The notes beneath the pieces were generated by a model. It did no database searches and had not been told where the DNA came from. It worked only from the letters and a program-made list of their open reading frames with translations. 32,226 bases of DNA from SIG471 sp045638565 (GTDB lineage: Bacteria > Bacillota > Clostridia > Oscillospirales > Butyricicoccaceae), in assembly GCA_045638565.1 (NCBI GenBank), contig JAZUBN010000140.1, forward strand, positions 1 to 32,226, given 5' to 3'. Of the stretch, positions 8,670 through 15,429 are shown in pieces (position 1 is the stretch's first letter; every line of letters begins with the position of its first letter). Made by a program: the position numbers and the translations under genes.

Positions 8670-9533
8670 TTACTTTACTTCAATAAGTTCATACTTGCGG
8701 TTTGCAAAGCCGAGAGCTTCAGCAGCATCAACAGTAAGAACGCCCTTGCGGGAATTGATTCTTTCGAGAAGATGTTCCTTGCCAGGGTCATCGGAATTGA
8801 TGACGAGGTCAAGACAAGCCTGGTCGATAGCGATAGGGTCTGTGGAAGCGAGAATGCCGATATCCTTCATGCATGGGTCTTCAGCCTTTGCGCAGCAGTC
8901 GCAGTCGACAGACATATTAGCCATAACATTGATGTAAACGATTTCATTCTTGTAGTACTGACATACGCTCATCGCAGCGTCAGCCATAGACTTGAGGAAG
9001 AGTTCACGTTCAGCTGTCCAGATCTTTTCTGGTTCGCCTGCGCCGTGGATGTAAGCCTTGCCGTAAGAGGAAGCCATACCGATAGCGAGCTGCTTGAGAG
9101 CTCCGCCGTAGCCGCCCATTGGGTGACCCTTGAAGTGGGAGAGAACAAGCATGGAATCATAGTTGGCAGCATTCTTGCCGAGATAATTCTTCTTGATGAC
9201 ATTGCCGTTCATTTCGATTTCCATATCAGGACCTTCTGCGTCCATGATGTCAACCTTGAAATACTTTGTCCAGCCGTGTTCATCCATAAGGATCTTGTGC
9301 TTTTCAGTTGTATTGCGCTGACCTTCGTAAGCTGTGTTGCATTCTACAACTGTGCCGCCTACATGGTCGATGATTGGCTTCCAGAATTCAGGATGAAGGA
9401 AGTTCTGGTTGCCCTTTTCGCCGGAATGTACCTTGATAGCTACATTGCCCTTGAGTTCCTTGCCGACGAGCTTATAGAGTTCAAGCACCTTTTCTGGGGA
9501 GATTTCTCTGGAAAAATAAACTTTAGCGTTCAT
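8670..9533 (-). CDS. DUF362 family protein
   Basis: This 287-residue soluble protein belongs to the DUF362 family, whose biochemical role is not established; some members are fused to 4Fe-4S ferredoxin domains. Visible features are the N-terminal VAIKVHSGEKGNQNFL segment, the central DSMLVLSHFKGHPMGGYGGALK block, and a cysteine cluster CDCCAKAEDPC followed by GILASTDPIAIDQACLD, all typical of the family. No ferredoxin C-x2-C-x2-C-x3-C motif is present. I chose the start at 9533 because AGGAGG lies just upstream; a longer reading frame extends to 9647 but its first 38 codons cover the promoter and ribosome binding site. Confidence 0.85.
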   Translation of the reverse strand: MNAKVYFSREISPEKVLELYKLVGKELKGNVAIKVHSGEKGNQNFLHPEFWKPIIDHVGGTVVECNTAYEGQRNTTEKHKILMDEHGWTKYFKVDIMDAEGPDMEIEMNGNVIKKNYLGKNAANYDSMLVLSHFKGHPMGGYGGALKQLAIGMASSYGKAYIHGAGEPEKIWTAERELFLKSMADAAMSVCQYYKNEIVYINVMANMSVDCDCCAKAEDPCMKDIGILASTDPIAIDQACLDLVINSDDPGKEHLLERINSRKGVLTVDAAEALGFANRKYELIEVK

Positions 9534-9563
9534 AATGTCCTCCTGATAATTTTTGATAGTTAT

Positions 9564-9592
9564 ATTATACACCCATAAGCATGAGCAGGCAA
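9564..9592 (-). promoter_or_regulatory. Sigma-70-type promoter of the DUF362 gene
   Basis: On the minus strand TTGCCT and a perfect TATAAT are 17 bases apart, about 30 bases before the chosen ATG. This supports the shorter start of the DUF362 gene. Confidence 0.75.
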
Positions 9593-9670
9593 GGATTTTT
9601 TGTAACATACATAAAAAATCTGAATAAGATAAAAATAGAATCATCAAAATGAGAAGGGAAGGGACTATTT

Positions 9671-10915
9671 ATGAATCCATTCAAAGAACGAGCCATGCCA
9701 ATCGACGCCTCTTTCAGAAACTGGTCGGGTATTTATCCAAAACCATACTGCAAAGAAGAGGTCGACCCATACACGAAAACACGAATCATCCTGATGAACG
9801 GCACAGAATTCGAGTCTGTATGGTTTGGTCACCGTTTCAACAGAATATGCAATAACAATGATTTGCGCCGTGAGCTTGCACTCATCCGCCGAAGCGAGCA
9901 ACAGCAGCAGAAGGTGCTGGCAGCCCTCAAGCCGATGAACGAAAGCATTCTCGAGCACACTATCAGCTATGAACAGCTTGCCGTCGACCTGACAGCCGAA
10001 ATGGCGCGCAAAGAGCCTGATATGATGGTAAAAGCCGCCCTTGACTTTGCTTTGCTTGAAGATTTCGACCATCTTTACCGCTATGCAAACCTGCTTGCGA
10101 TGGAGCAGGGCATCAAGGCGGAGCATCTTGTCGGCCATTATACGGAAATTATGCCGGCAAGACCGACAATCTCCGAGCACCGCTATCCGTTTGACAACAT
10201 CCGCCATTTCATCAATAACAAGACAGCCCATCCGCTGACAAAGCTCCACACAGCCATCATCACAGGCGCAGAGCAGCAGACGATGAACTATTATATGAAT
10301 GTCGCCGCTGTTGTGCAGACGAGCGATATCGGTCGCCAGCTCTATCAGGAAATCGGTCTTATCGAAGAACAGCACGTCTCCCATTACGGCAGCCTGCTTG
10401 ACCCTAATGTGACACTTCTTGAGCATCTGCTTGTCAACGAATACACCGAATGTTATCTCTATTATTCTTGCTACCAGACCGAAACAGACCCTTATATCAA
10501 GAAAATCTGGGAGCAGCATTTCTGCGAAGAGCTTTCTCATCTTCACAAGGCTGTGGAACTTCTGCGCAAGTATGAAAAGAAGGATTGGTGCGAAGTCATT
10601 CCTGACGGCACATTCCCTGATTTGCTTTCACTCCATGAAAATAAGGAGTATATCCGTAAGGTGCTGGAAAATACTGTAAACTTCACAAGCAAGAATGAGG
10701 ACTATATCTGCGTTGACCAGCTGAGAGGGGACGACAGATTCTTCCTCTTCCAACAGAGACTCAATACACCTGTCTGTGAAGTGCCGTCCCACGCCGTAAT
10801 CGAGCAGTATATCGCCCTCAACGGCAGTGACTATCGCTACGAAATCCGTGAAAACCCAATCCCACAGCTCCGCGACCGCAAAAATGACAATACAACCGTC
10901 GGCAGATGTATGTAA
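9671..10915 (+). CDS. Ferritin-like diiron-type protein, uncharacterised
   Basis: I do not recognise this 414-residue protein as a named family. It has no signal peptide or membrane segment and is predicted to be mainly helical. Residues 195-300 resemble a four-helix ferritin-like carboxylate bundle: E201 in a helix followed by Tyr residues, E232-x-x-H235, E257/E260, and E287-x-x-H290, the ligand order E, ExxH, E, ExxH used by diiron proteins. Residues 92-160 look like a weaker second bundle (E101, D131-x-x-H134). The start has a modest ribosome binding site (AAGGGA). It is divergent from the DUF362 gene and ends at a strong terminator. The diiron reading is inference; a structural helical role without metal is possible. 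Confidence 0.55.
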   Translation: MNPFKERAMPIDASFRNWSGIYPKPYCKEEVDPYTKTRIILMNGTEFESVWFGHRFNRICNNNDLRRELALIRRSEQQQQKVLAALKPMNESILEHTISYEQLAVDLTAEMARKEPDMMVKAALDFALLEDFDHLYRYANLLAMEQGIKAEHLVGHYTEIMPARPTISEHRYPFDNIRHFINNKTAHPLTKLHTAIITGAEQQTMNYYMNVAAVVQTSDIGRQLYQEIGLIEEQHVSHYGSLLDPNVTLLEHLLVNEYTECYLYYSCYQTETDPYIKKIWEQHFCEELSHLHKAVELLRKYEKKDWCEVIPDGTFPDLLSLHENKEYIRKVLENTVNFTSKNEDYICVDQLRGDDRFFLFQQRLNTPVCEVPSHAVIEQYIALNGSDYRYEIRENPIPQLRDRKNDNTTVGRCM

Positions 10916-10918
10916 CAA

Positions 10919-10947
10919 GAAAAAGCCACTCAACCGAGTGGCTTTTT
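10919..10947. terminator. Bidirectional intrinsic terminator
   Basis: The perfect stem AAAAGCCACTC / GAGTGGCTTTT has an AACC loop and sits between two convergent genes, 3 bases after one stop and 11 bases from the other. The same stem recurs at 12517 and 32103. Confidence 0.9.
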
Positions 10948-10957
10948 GCGTGTAAAA

Positions 10958-12454
10958 TTAGTCAATTACTATTGCTTGATTCATATCGAGGTTGTAATAC
11001 CACCATTCATGCTTTTGATTCCAGTAATACATTTTATGGATATCCTTACTCAATTCACCGTCTTTTGTGCCATTGTATTCAGGTTCAGGATATATATTTT
11101 CGAGAACACTCCATTCGCTCAGCCAGTGACCTTCACCGGTAGTGGTGTTGAGTCGATAAACATCGTGGTTGATATCTTTGCCTATGCTGTTTACCAGTTT
11201 TCCATCAATAGCTTCATCATAGTAGAAGGAATATGTTCTCCAGTCACTGCTCTTTGTCTTTAAGAACTGGTCAGGAGCAACACACTGTCCTTCACCAAGA
11301 ATACCGTTAGGACCCTTTTTGAGTACAACCTTTGTTCCGTCCTGCTTGATGAAAATATCACCTTCACGCGCAAGGCGAGGAGTTGGCTCACCATAACGGA
11401 TTGTCATAGGAAGAAGGATAGATACGTCCGCACGAGCATCCTTGTTTACAAGGCGGTATGCCACCATAGCGCCCTGCTCACGTGTGAGAGTCTTGTCTGG
11501 GGCAAATGTGCCAACATCGCCGTAGCCTGTGATAAGTCCCATAGAGAATGCCTTGAGAGCATAATCCTTATAATAACTGCCGATGGAAGAGTAGTCCTTG
11601 AGCATGGAAGTGTCGACAAGAGTGCCCGCCTTTTCGCCCTGTTTTTCGGCAGTACGAACTGCAATAAGAGCCATTTCTTCACGTGTCATAGGCTTTTCAA
11701 GCTTTGCGTAGTCGAATTCACTTTCGCTGATAAGCCCCTTCTTTACAGCAAGTTCATATGCATTGGAGAACCAAGTCTTGCCGCTGCCCATAGCAGAAAG
11801 TTCATCTGCATAGAGATAACGAGTCATAACTGTGATAAACTGCGCCTTGGACATTGTGCCTTCAGGAGAAAACTCGCCGATACCATAGATATCAGGGTCC
11901 TTTGTGCCGTTGAACATACCAAGCTTTACCATTTCCATAATGGCATTGTGTGACCATCTGCCGCTTGCAACGTCAGAGAAGGTTTTAAGCTCAGGCTTGT
12001 ATTCCTGACTGTCTTCGATTACGAAAAATGCATCAACGCCGGCAACAGAAGCACGGGCAGAAACGTAATAAACACCTTTATTGACAAGTGTATAATGTCT
12101 TACACCGTCATCAGACGGAATGACTTCCTCAGGCATAAGAGCAGGAGCAAAGGAAAAATCCTTAGCATACATTACACCGCCACCAAACTGTGATGCCGCT
12201 TCAGGATTTTCATTATAGAACTGGATTTCCACAGGACCTGTGCAGTAATATACGTCGACGTCGCCCGCCATGTAAAGATAAATTGGCTCGCCCTTGTCAA
12301 TTCGAGGCGCATTGACTTTGAATACGTAGTCAGGAATTACATTGCCGTAAAAATATTCTGCAGGAATAGTAAATACAAGATGATCATTCGCCGCAAATAC
12401 CGACATAGGCATAAGCATAGCAAGAATGAGAAGTGTGCTGAGTATTCGTTTCAT
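10958..12454 (-). CDS. Exported protein with S-layer homology (SLH) domains
   Basis: This 498-residue protein is exported and probably held on the cell wall. A signal peptide covers residues 1-21 (MKRILSTLLILAM, cut after VFA). Residues 22-155 form a beta-rich region of unknown type. Three SLH units follow at about 159-215 (starting FSDVASGRWS), 225-270 and 285-338 (with ITGYGDVGTFAPDKTLTREQ). SLH domains usually bind pyruvylated secondary cell-wall polymers. The C-terminal 160 residues are unrecognised and rich in Trp and Tyr. Having SLH units in the middle rather than at an end is less common. The ATG follows GGAGG, and its own promoter lies upstream. Confidence 0.88.
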   Translation of the reverse strand: MKRILSTLLILAMLMPMSVFAANDHLVFTIPAEYFYGNVIPDYVFKVNAPRIDKGEPIYLYMAGDVDVYYCTGPVEIQFYNENPEAASQFGGGVMYAKDFSFAPALMPEEVIPSDDGVRHYTLVNKGVYYVSARASVAGVDAFFVIEDSQEYKPELKTFSDVASGRWSHNAIMEMVKLGMFNGTKDPDIYGIGEFSPEGTMSKAQFITVMTRYLYADELSAMGSGKTWFSNAYELAVKKGLISESEFDYAKLEKPMTREEMALIAVRTAEKQGEKAGTLVDTSMLKDYSSIGSYYKDYALKAFSMGLITGYGDVGTFAPDKTLTREQGAMVAYRLVNKDARADVSILLPMTIRYGEPTPRLAREGDIFIKQDGTKVVLKKGPNGILGEGQCVAPDQFLKTKSSDWRTYSFYYDEAIDGKLVNSIGKDINHDVYRLNTTTGEGHWLSEWSVLENIYPEPEYNGTKDGELSKDIHKMYYWNQKHEWWYYNLDMNQAIVID

Positions 12455-12485
12455 ATAGAATCCTCCAATTGTTTAATATAACTTA

Positions 12486-12514
12486 AGCATAGCACAAATC
12501 TGCTTGAAAGGCAA
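12486..12514 (-). promoter_or_regulatory. Sigma-70-type promoter of the SLH gene
   Basis: On the minus strand TTGCCT and TATGCT are separated by 17 bases. The -35 box begins directly after the T-run of the terminator belonging to the upstream gene, so the two signals are packed end to end. Confidence 0.65.
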
Positions 12515-12543
12515 GAAAAAGCCACTCGAATGAGCGGCTTTAT
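12515..12543 (-). terminator. Intrinsic terminator of the 162-residue protein gene
   Basis: On the minus strand the stem AAGCCGCTC / GAGTGGCTT (one G-T pair) is followed by TTTTTC, just after the stop codon of the gene that ends at 12546. Confidence 0.8.
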
Positions 12544-12545
12544 AT

Positions 12546-13034
12546 TTATTTCCAATATTCCTTTTTTACAACTCTGTAGGCAGGTTTATAATGGTCGTGG
12601 TACTGCTTTGTATGTGAAGTCGGGCGGATACCATCGGCAAGATATTCTTTTACAGCCGCTTTAGCCTCTTCGAAATCAAAAGCAAAAGCTCCGTCTTTCG
12701 CAAGAACGATAAACTCATCAAGCTTTGCTTCGAAAGCAAAATTGCTGCCGCCCATCTCGTTGGCACTCTTTACAAAAGCCTCATTCAGCCTTGCAAGCTG
12801 AGCTTCGTCAAGCCCCTTTAGGCAGACACGCACATAGCTGTTTCCGATATCCTGCTCGGCTTCGCAAGGCAGCAGATGCACTTCATTCCATTCATTTATA
12901 AGCCTTGTTCTGGCGTACTCAGGGTCGGCAATAAGATGCCCCGGACCAAACTCGTGCTGAAAAATCAGCTTGATATAATCCTGCGGCAAAGCATAAGGAT
13001 GGAGATTTCTTTCGTGAAAAATATATTCTTTCAT
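12546..13034 (-). CDS. Conserved-looking 162-residue protein, unknown function
   Basis: I do not recognise this soluble protein. It has no signal peptide and no membrane segment. The N-terminal half carries HPYALPQDYIKLIFQ and HEFGPGHLI, a His/Pro-rich stretch that looks conserved, and the C-terminus carries TSHTKQYHDHYKPAYRVV with several His and Tyr residues. Clusters of histidine at both ends could hint at metal binding, but that is speculation. The start at 13034 has a weak ribosome binding site (AAAGGAA). It is a single gene: a hairpin repeat and the MATE terminator lie upstream, and its own terminator follows directly. No clear promoter was found. Confidence 0.75.
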   Translation of the reverse strand: MKEYIFHERNLHPYALPQDYIKLIFQHEFGPGHLIADPEYARTRLINEWNEVHLLPCEAEQDIGNSYVRVCLKGLDEAQLARLNEAFVKSANEMGGSNFAFEAKLDEFIVLAKDGAFAFDFEEAKAAVKEYLADGIRPTSHTKQYHDHYKPAYRVVKKEYWK

Positions 13035-13058
13035 AGATTATTCCTTTCATCAGTTCTT

Positions 13059-13106
13059 GCCTCCCTCTGACGAGGGAGGGGGACCGCATAAGCGGTGGAA
13101 GGAGAG
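13059..13106 (+). repeat. Hairpin repeat, copy 4
   Basis: Hairpin 1 is CCTCCCTC-TGAC-GAGGGAGG, then GGGGACC, and hairpin 2 is CCGC-ATAA-GCGG, ending TGGAAGGAG. It is 25 bases upstream of the minus-strand 162-residue protein gene, in its leader or promoter region. It differs from copy 3 by few bases in the first hairpin. Confidence 0.8.
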
Positions 13107-13151
13107 AAAAGCGGTAGGCGCCTATTTAATTAAAATCATACATATAACCTA

Positions 13152-13185
13152 TAAAAATACCGCCGCTATATTTAACGGCGGTATT
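13152..13185 (-). terminator. Intrinsic terminator of the MATE gene
   Basis: The ten-pair stem AATACCGCCG / CGGCGGTATT is followed on the minus strand by TTTTTATAG, starting 8 bases after the stop codon. Confidence 0.85.
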
Positions 13186-13192
13186 GTGATTT

Positions 13193-14629
13193 TTAGTGGT
13201 GATGATGCTTCTTCTTGCTTGTAAATGGTGGTTCGTCGCCATCATTGAGCGGCTTGAGCTTCTTGAAAAGCCATGCCATCATCGGAACAGCAAGGAAGAG
13301 GAAGGAGAACAGGTCGGAAATCGCCTGAGCGCCTGCAAGACCATATGCGCCGAGACCGAAAAGACTTTCGAGAATCTTAGGGAGAATGAGCACGACAGGA
13401 ATGAGGAACAAAAGCTGACGTGACATACTGAGCACGAGATTTTCGATAGGTCTGCCCAGCGACTGGAACATATTACTGGAAACCATAACGATGATGTGCG
13501 GCACAAGCACTACGCAAAGAGTGCGGATTTTGAAGGATGCGATAGCAAGAACAGTAGGGTCGTTTTCCGAGTTGAAGAAACCGATGAGAGTTTCAGCACC
13601 GAGGAACATAGCCGCGCCAAGCACGAGAGCGCAGAAAGAGCCGATCTTGACAGTTGTAAGATAAGCTTCCTTGACACGCTTGTACTTCTTTGCGCCCCAG
13701 CAGAAGCCTGCAACAGGACCGAAGCCCTGAGAGAAGCCCATAATAGCAGATGCGATAAGACGGTAAAGCTTGTTTGCAACGGAAATAGCGGCGAGAACAG
13801 CAGTACCGAAGCCCTTTGCCACGTTGTTGGAGATAATACCGCCGACAGACATAAGGCTCATACGTAAAAATGCAGGAATACCCATCTTTGTAACTTCGCT
13901 CATAAGCTCCCACTTGAGCTTAAAGAACTTAGGATGAAGCTCGAGCATAGCTGTCTTTCTCAGATAAGGAATAGCGAGAATACAGCAGCTGAAAATCTTG
14001 GAGAGGGCAGTCGCGCCTGCAGCGCCGGCAACTTCCCAGCCGAGAACATTGATGAAAATAGGGTCAAGAAGAATATTGAGGAAACAGCCCGAGCACATAC
14101 CCCACATGGCGTATGTTGTCGAACCTTCGCTTCGCAGAAGCTGATTCATAATAAGGTTGGCTGTTGTAAAGCCGGAAGAAAGCATAATCCAGTGGGCATA
14201 GTCCATGGAATACTGGAGAGAGGATTCGGTGCTTCCGAAAAGGCGCATGATAGGTGCTTTGAAGAAAAGGCATATAAAACCTAAAAGGAAGGAGAAAATA
14301 ACACCGATTGTGAGAGTAGTAGTGGCGACAGAAGAAGCCTTTTCGTCTTCTTTAGCGCCCATAAGACGGGATATGTAGCTGGCTGCACCAAATGCAAAAC
14401 CCATCGAAACAGAGCGGAGCAGATTCATAAGGGAATCGTTGACCGCAACAGCGGCAGTGGCATTCATACCAAGCTGGCTGACGAAGAATGTATCGGCAAG
14501 ATTATAAATCGAGTCGATCATCTGAGAGATTATCATCGGAATGGCGACTTTTGGAATGACCTTCATCATTGGATCTTCCAGCATCATGCGTCGACGAGCT
14601 TCTCTCTGTAATGATTGCTTAGCGTCCAA
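13193..14629 (-). CDS. MATE family multidrug/toxin efflux transporter
   Basis: This 478-residue membrane protein belongs to the multidrug and toxin extrusion family, which exports organic cations or metabolites by exchange with Na+ or H+. About twelve hydrophobic segments are visible in two halves; the family pattern P-K-V-A-I-P-M-I-I-S-Q near residue 25 and GFSQGFGPVAGFCWGAKK in the second half fit well. The start is TTG at 14627-14629: GGAGG lies eight bases upstream, whereas the first internal ATG has no comparable site. The protein ends in Lys-Lys-Lys and four His residues, after an acidic linker (DGDEPP). The substrate is unknown. It has its own promoter and terminator. Confidence 0.92.
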   Translation of the reverse strand: MDAKQSLQREARRRMMLEDPMMKVIPKVAIPMIISQMIDSIYNLADTFFVSQLGMNATAAVAVNDSLMNLLRSVSMGFAFGAASYISRLMGAKEDEKASSVATTTLTIGVIFSFLLGFICLFFKAPIMRLFGSTESSLQYSMDYAHWIMLSSGFTTANLIMNQLLRSEGSTTYAMWGMCSGCFLNILLDPIFINVLGWEVAGAAGATALSKIFSCCILAIPYLRKTAMLELHPKFFKLKWELMSEVTKMGIPAFLRMSLMSVGGIISNNVAKGFGTAVLAAISVANKLYRLIASAIMGFSQGFGPVAGFCWGAKKYKRVKEAYLTTVKIGSFCALVLGAAMFLGAETLIGFFNSENDPTVLAIASFKIRTLCVVLVPHIIVMVSSNMFQSLGRPIENLVLSMSRQLLFLIPVVLILPKILESLFGLGAYGLAGAQAISDLFSFLFLAVPMMAWLFKKLKPLNDGDEPPFTSKKKHHHH

Positions 14630-14668
14630 AGCAATTACCTCCGTTTCTTTAAGTAACTTAATAAAGTA

Positions 14669-14697
14669 ATTTTACACCTTTTTACGATAATAGTCAA
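14669..14697 (-). promoter_or_regulatory. Sigma-70-type promoter of the MATE gene
   Basis: On the minus strand TTGACT and TAAAAT are separated by 17 bases, about 40 bases before the TTG start. Confidence 0.7.
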
Positions 14698-14763
14698 GAC
14701 ATTATTTATAGGCACAATAGATAAAAATAACCACGATTTTTTGACATTTCAGCCGTAAAAACA

Positions 14764-14787
14764 GCCTCCACTGTGCAAGGGGAGGTG
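14764..14787 (+). repeat. Hairpin repeat, fragment
   Basis: CCTCCAC / AAGGGGAGG followed by TG matches only hairpin 1 of the dispersed repeat. It sits 17 bases before a full copy, as in the tandem pair at the start of the window. Confidence 0.5.
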
Positions 14788-14804
14788 CTTATTCCTCACT
14801 AAAA

Positions 14805-14928
14805 GCCTTCCCCTCGAGGGTAGTGAAACGGCGGCCGCGGTGTTGAATAACAGCCCAGTGGGCTGTTAGACCCGCGGCGTGACCGAGCCGCAGCGAGACA
14901 GGGGGACCACGTAGTGGTGGATGAGGTG
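14805..14928 (+). repeat. Hairpin repeat, copy 5, with inserted nested hairpin
   Basis: The copy begins GCCTTCCCCTCGAGGG and ends GGGGGACC, hairpin 2 CCAC-GTA-GTGG, GATGAGGTG. Between the two is an extra GC-rich insert of about 80 bases. The insert contains AACAGCCC-AGT-GGGCTGTT (14849-14867) enclosed by CCGCGG on both sides. No reading frame is apparent. The gap 14630-15043 otherwise holds the MATE promoter and the repressor promoter with its operators. Confidence 0.7.
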
Positions 14929-14958
14929 TAGCTGCGTGCAGCGTTTATAAACCATATC

Positions 14959-14974
14959 TTCTACAATCGTAGAA
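14959..14974. promoter_or_regulatory. Operator dyad 1 (probable BlaI/MecI-type site)
   Basis: The perfect dyad TTCTAC-AATC-GTAGAA lies 7 bases upstream of the -35 box of the repressor gene. The arms are identical to those of the second dyad at 15012. The TAC/GTA core recalls BlaI/MecI operators. Confidence 0.75.
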
Positions 14975-14981
14975 AATCCCC

Positions 14982-15011
14982 TTGACACCCATACTTCTCA
15001 TATGATATAAT
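14982..15011 (+). promoter_or_regulatory. Promoter of the repressor-receptor operon
   Basis: Consensus TTGACA and TATAAT are separated by 18 bases. Dyads flank it on both sides, so it should be strong but repressible. Confidence 0.85.
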
Positions 15012-15027
15012 TTCTACAAAAGTAGAA
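15012..15027. promoter_or_regulatory. Operator dyad 2 (probable BlaI/MecI-type site)
   Basis: The perfect dyad TTCTAC-AAAA-GTAGAA touches the end of the -10 box and covers the expected RNA start. Binding here would block transcription, giving autoregulation of the downstream repressor. Confidence 0.8.
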
Positions 15028-15043
15028 GATAAGGAGGTGCCTT

Positions 15044-15418
15044 ATGAGCAAGATAAAACGTCTGCCAGATTCTGAGCTTGAGCTTATGCAGATAATCTGG
15101 AAAATGGAAGCGCCCGTCTCCCGTCCTGACATCGAAAAAAATCTGCCTCAGTCTCATCAGCTCGCAGCCACAACCATTCTCACATTGCTTACCCGCCTTT
15201 GTGAAAAGGGCTTTGTGAAGGTTGAAAAACAGGGCAAAACCAACCTTTATACACCGCTTATCACAGAAAAGGAATACCTTGCCGACGAAAGCCGCAATAT
15301 TCTCAACCGTCTTTACGGCGGCTCGCTGAAAGCCTTCGCAATGTCACTCGTCGATTCAGGCGTAAGCAAAGACGAAATCGACGAACTCCGCAAAATGCTT
15401 GATGAAAATAAGTTGTAG
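15044..15418 (+). CDS. BlaI/MecI/CopY family transcriptional repressor
   Basis: This 124-residue protein has the winged-helix domain of the BlaI/MecI family at residues 8-70 (LPDSELELMQIIWKM, recognition region TTILTLLTRLCEKG, wing VKVEKQGKTNLYTPL) and a C-terminal dimerisation helix pair. Such repressors bind dyads as dimers and are inactivated by proteolysis started by a BlaR1-type receptor. In known members the cut lies near residue 101; here that region reads AFAMSL, so a similar site is plausible but not shown. AAGGAGGTG precedes the ATG. Two dyads flank its promoter, and receptor genes follow 11 bases later. No beta-lactamase or PBP2a gene is nearby, so the target may be only this operon or genes elsewhere. 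Confidence 0.92.
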   Translation: MSKIKRLPDSELELMQIIWKMEAPVSRPDIEKNLPQSHQLAATTILTLLTRLCEKGFVKVEKQGKTNLYTPLITEKEYLADESRNILNRLYGGSLKAFAMSLVDSGVSKDEIDELRKMLDENKL

Positions 15419-15429
15419 GGAGGAGAAGA

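Noticed and set aside
13193..13210. Four histidines at the MATE C-terminus as a cloning tag
   Set aside because: Only four His are present, they follow a natural Lys-rich tail in native sequence context, and the gene's own terminator follows at once. It is probably a natural metal-binding or random tail.
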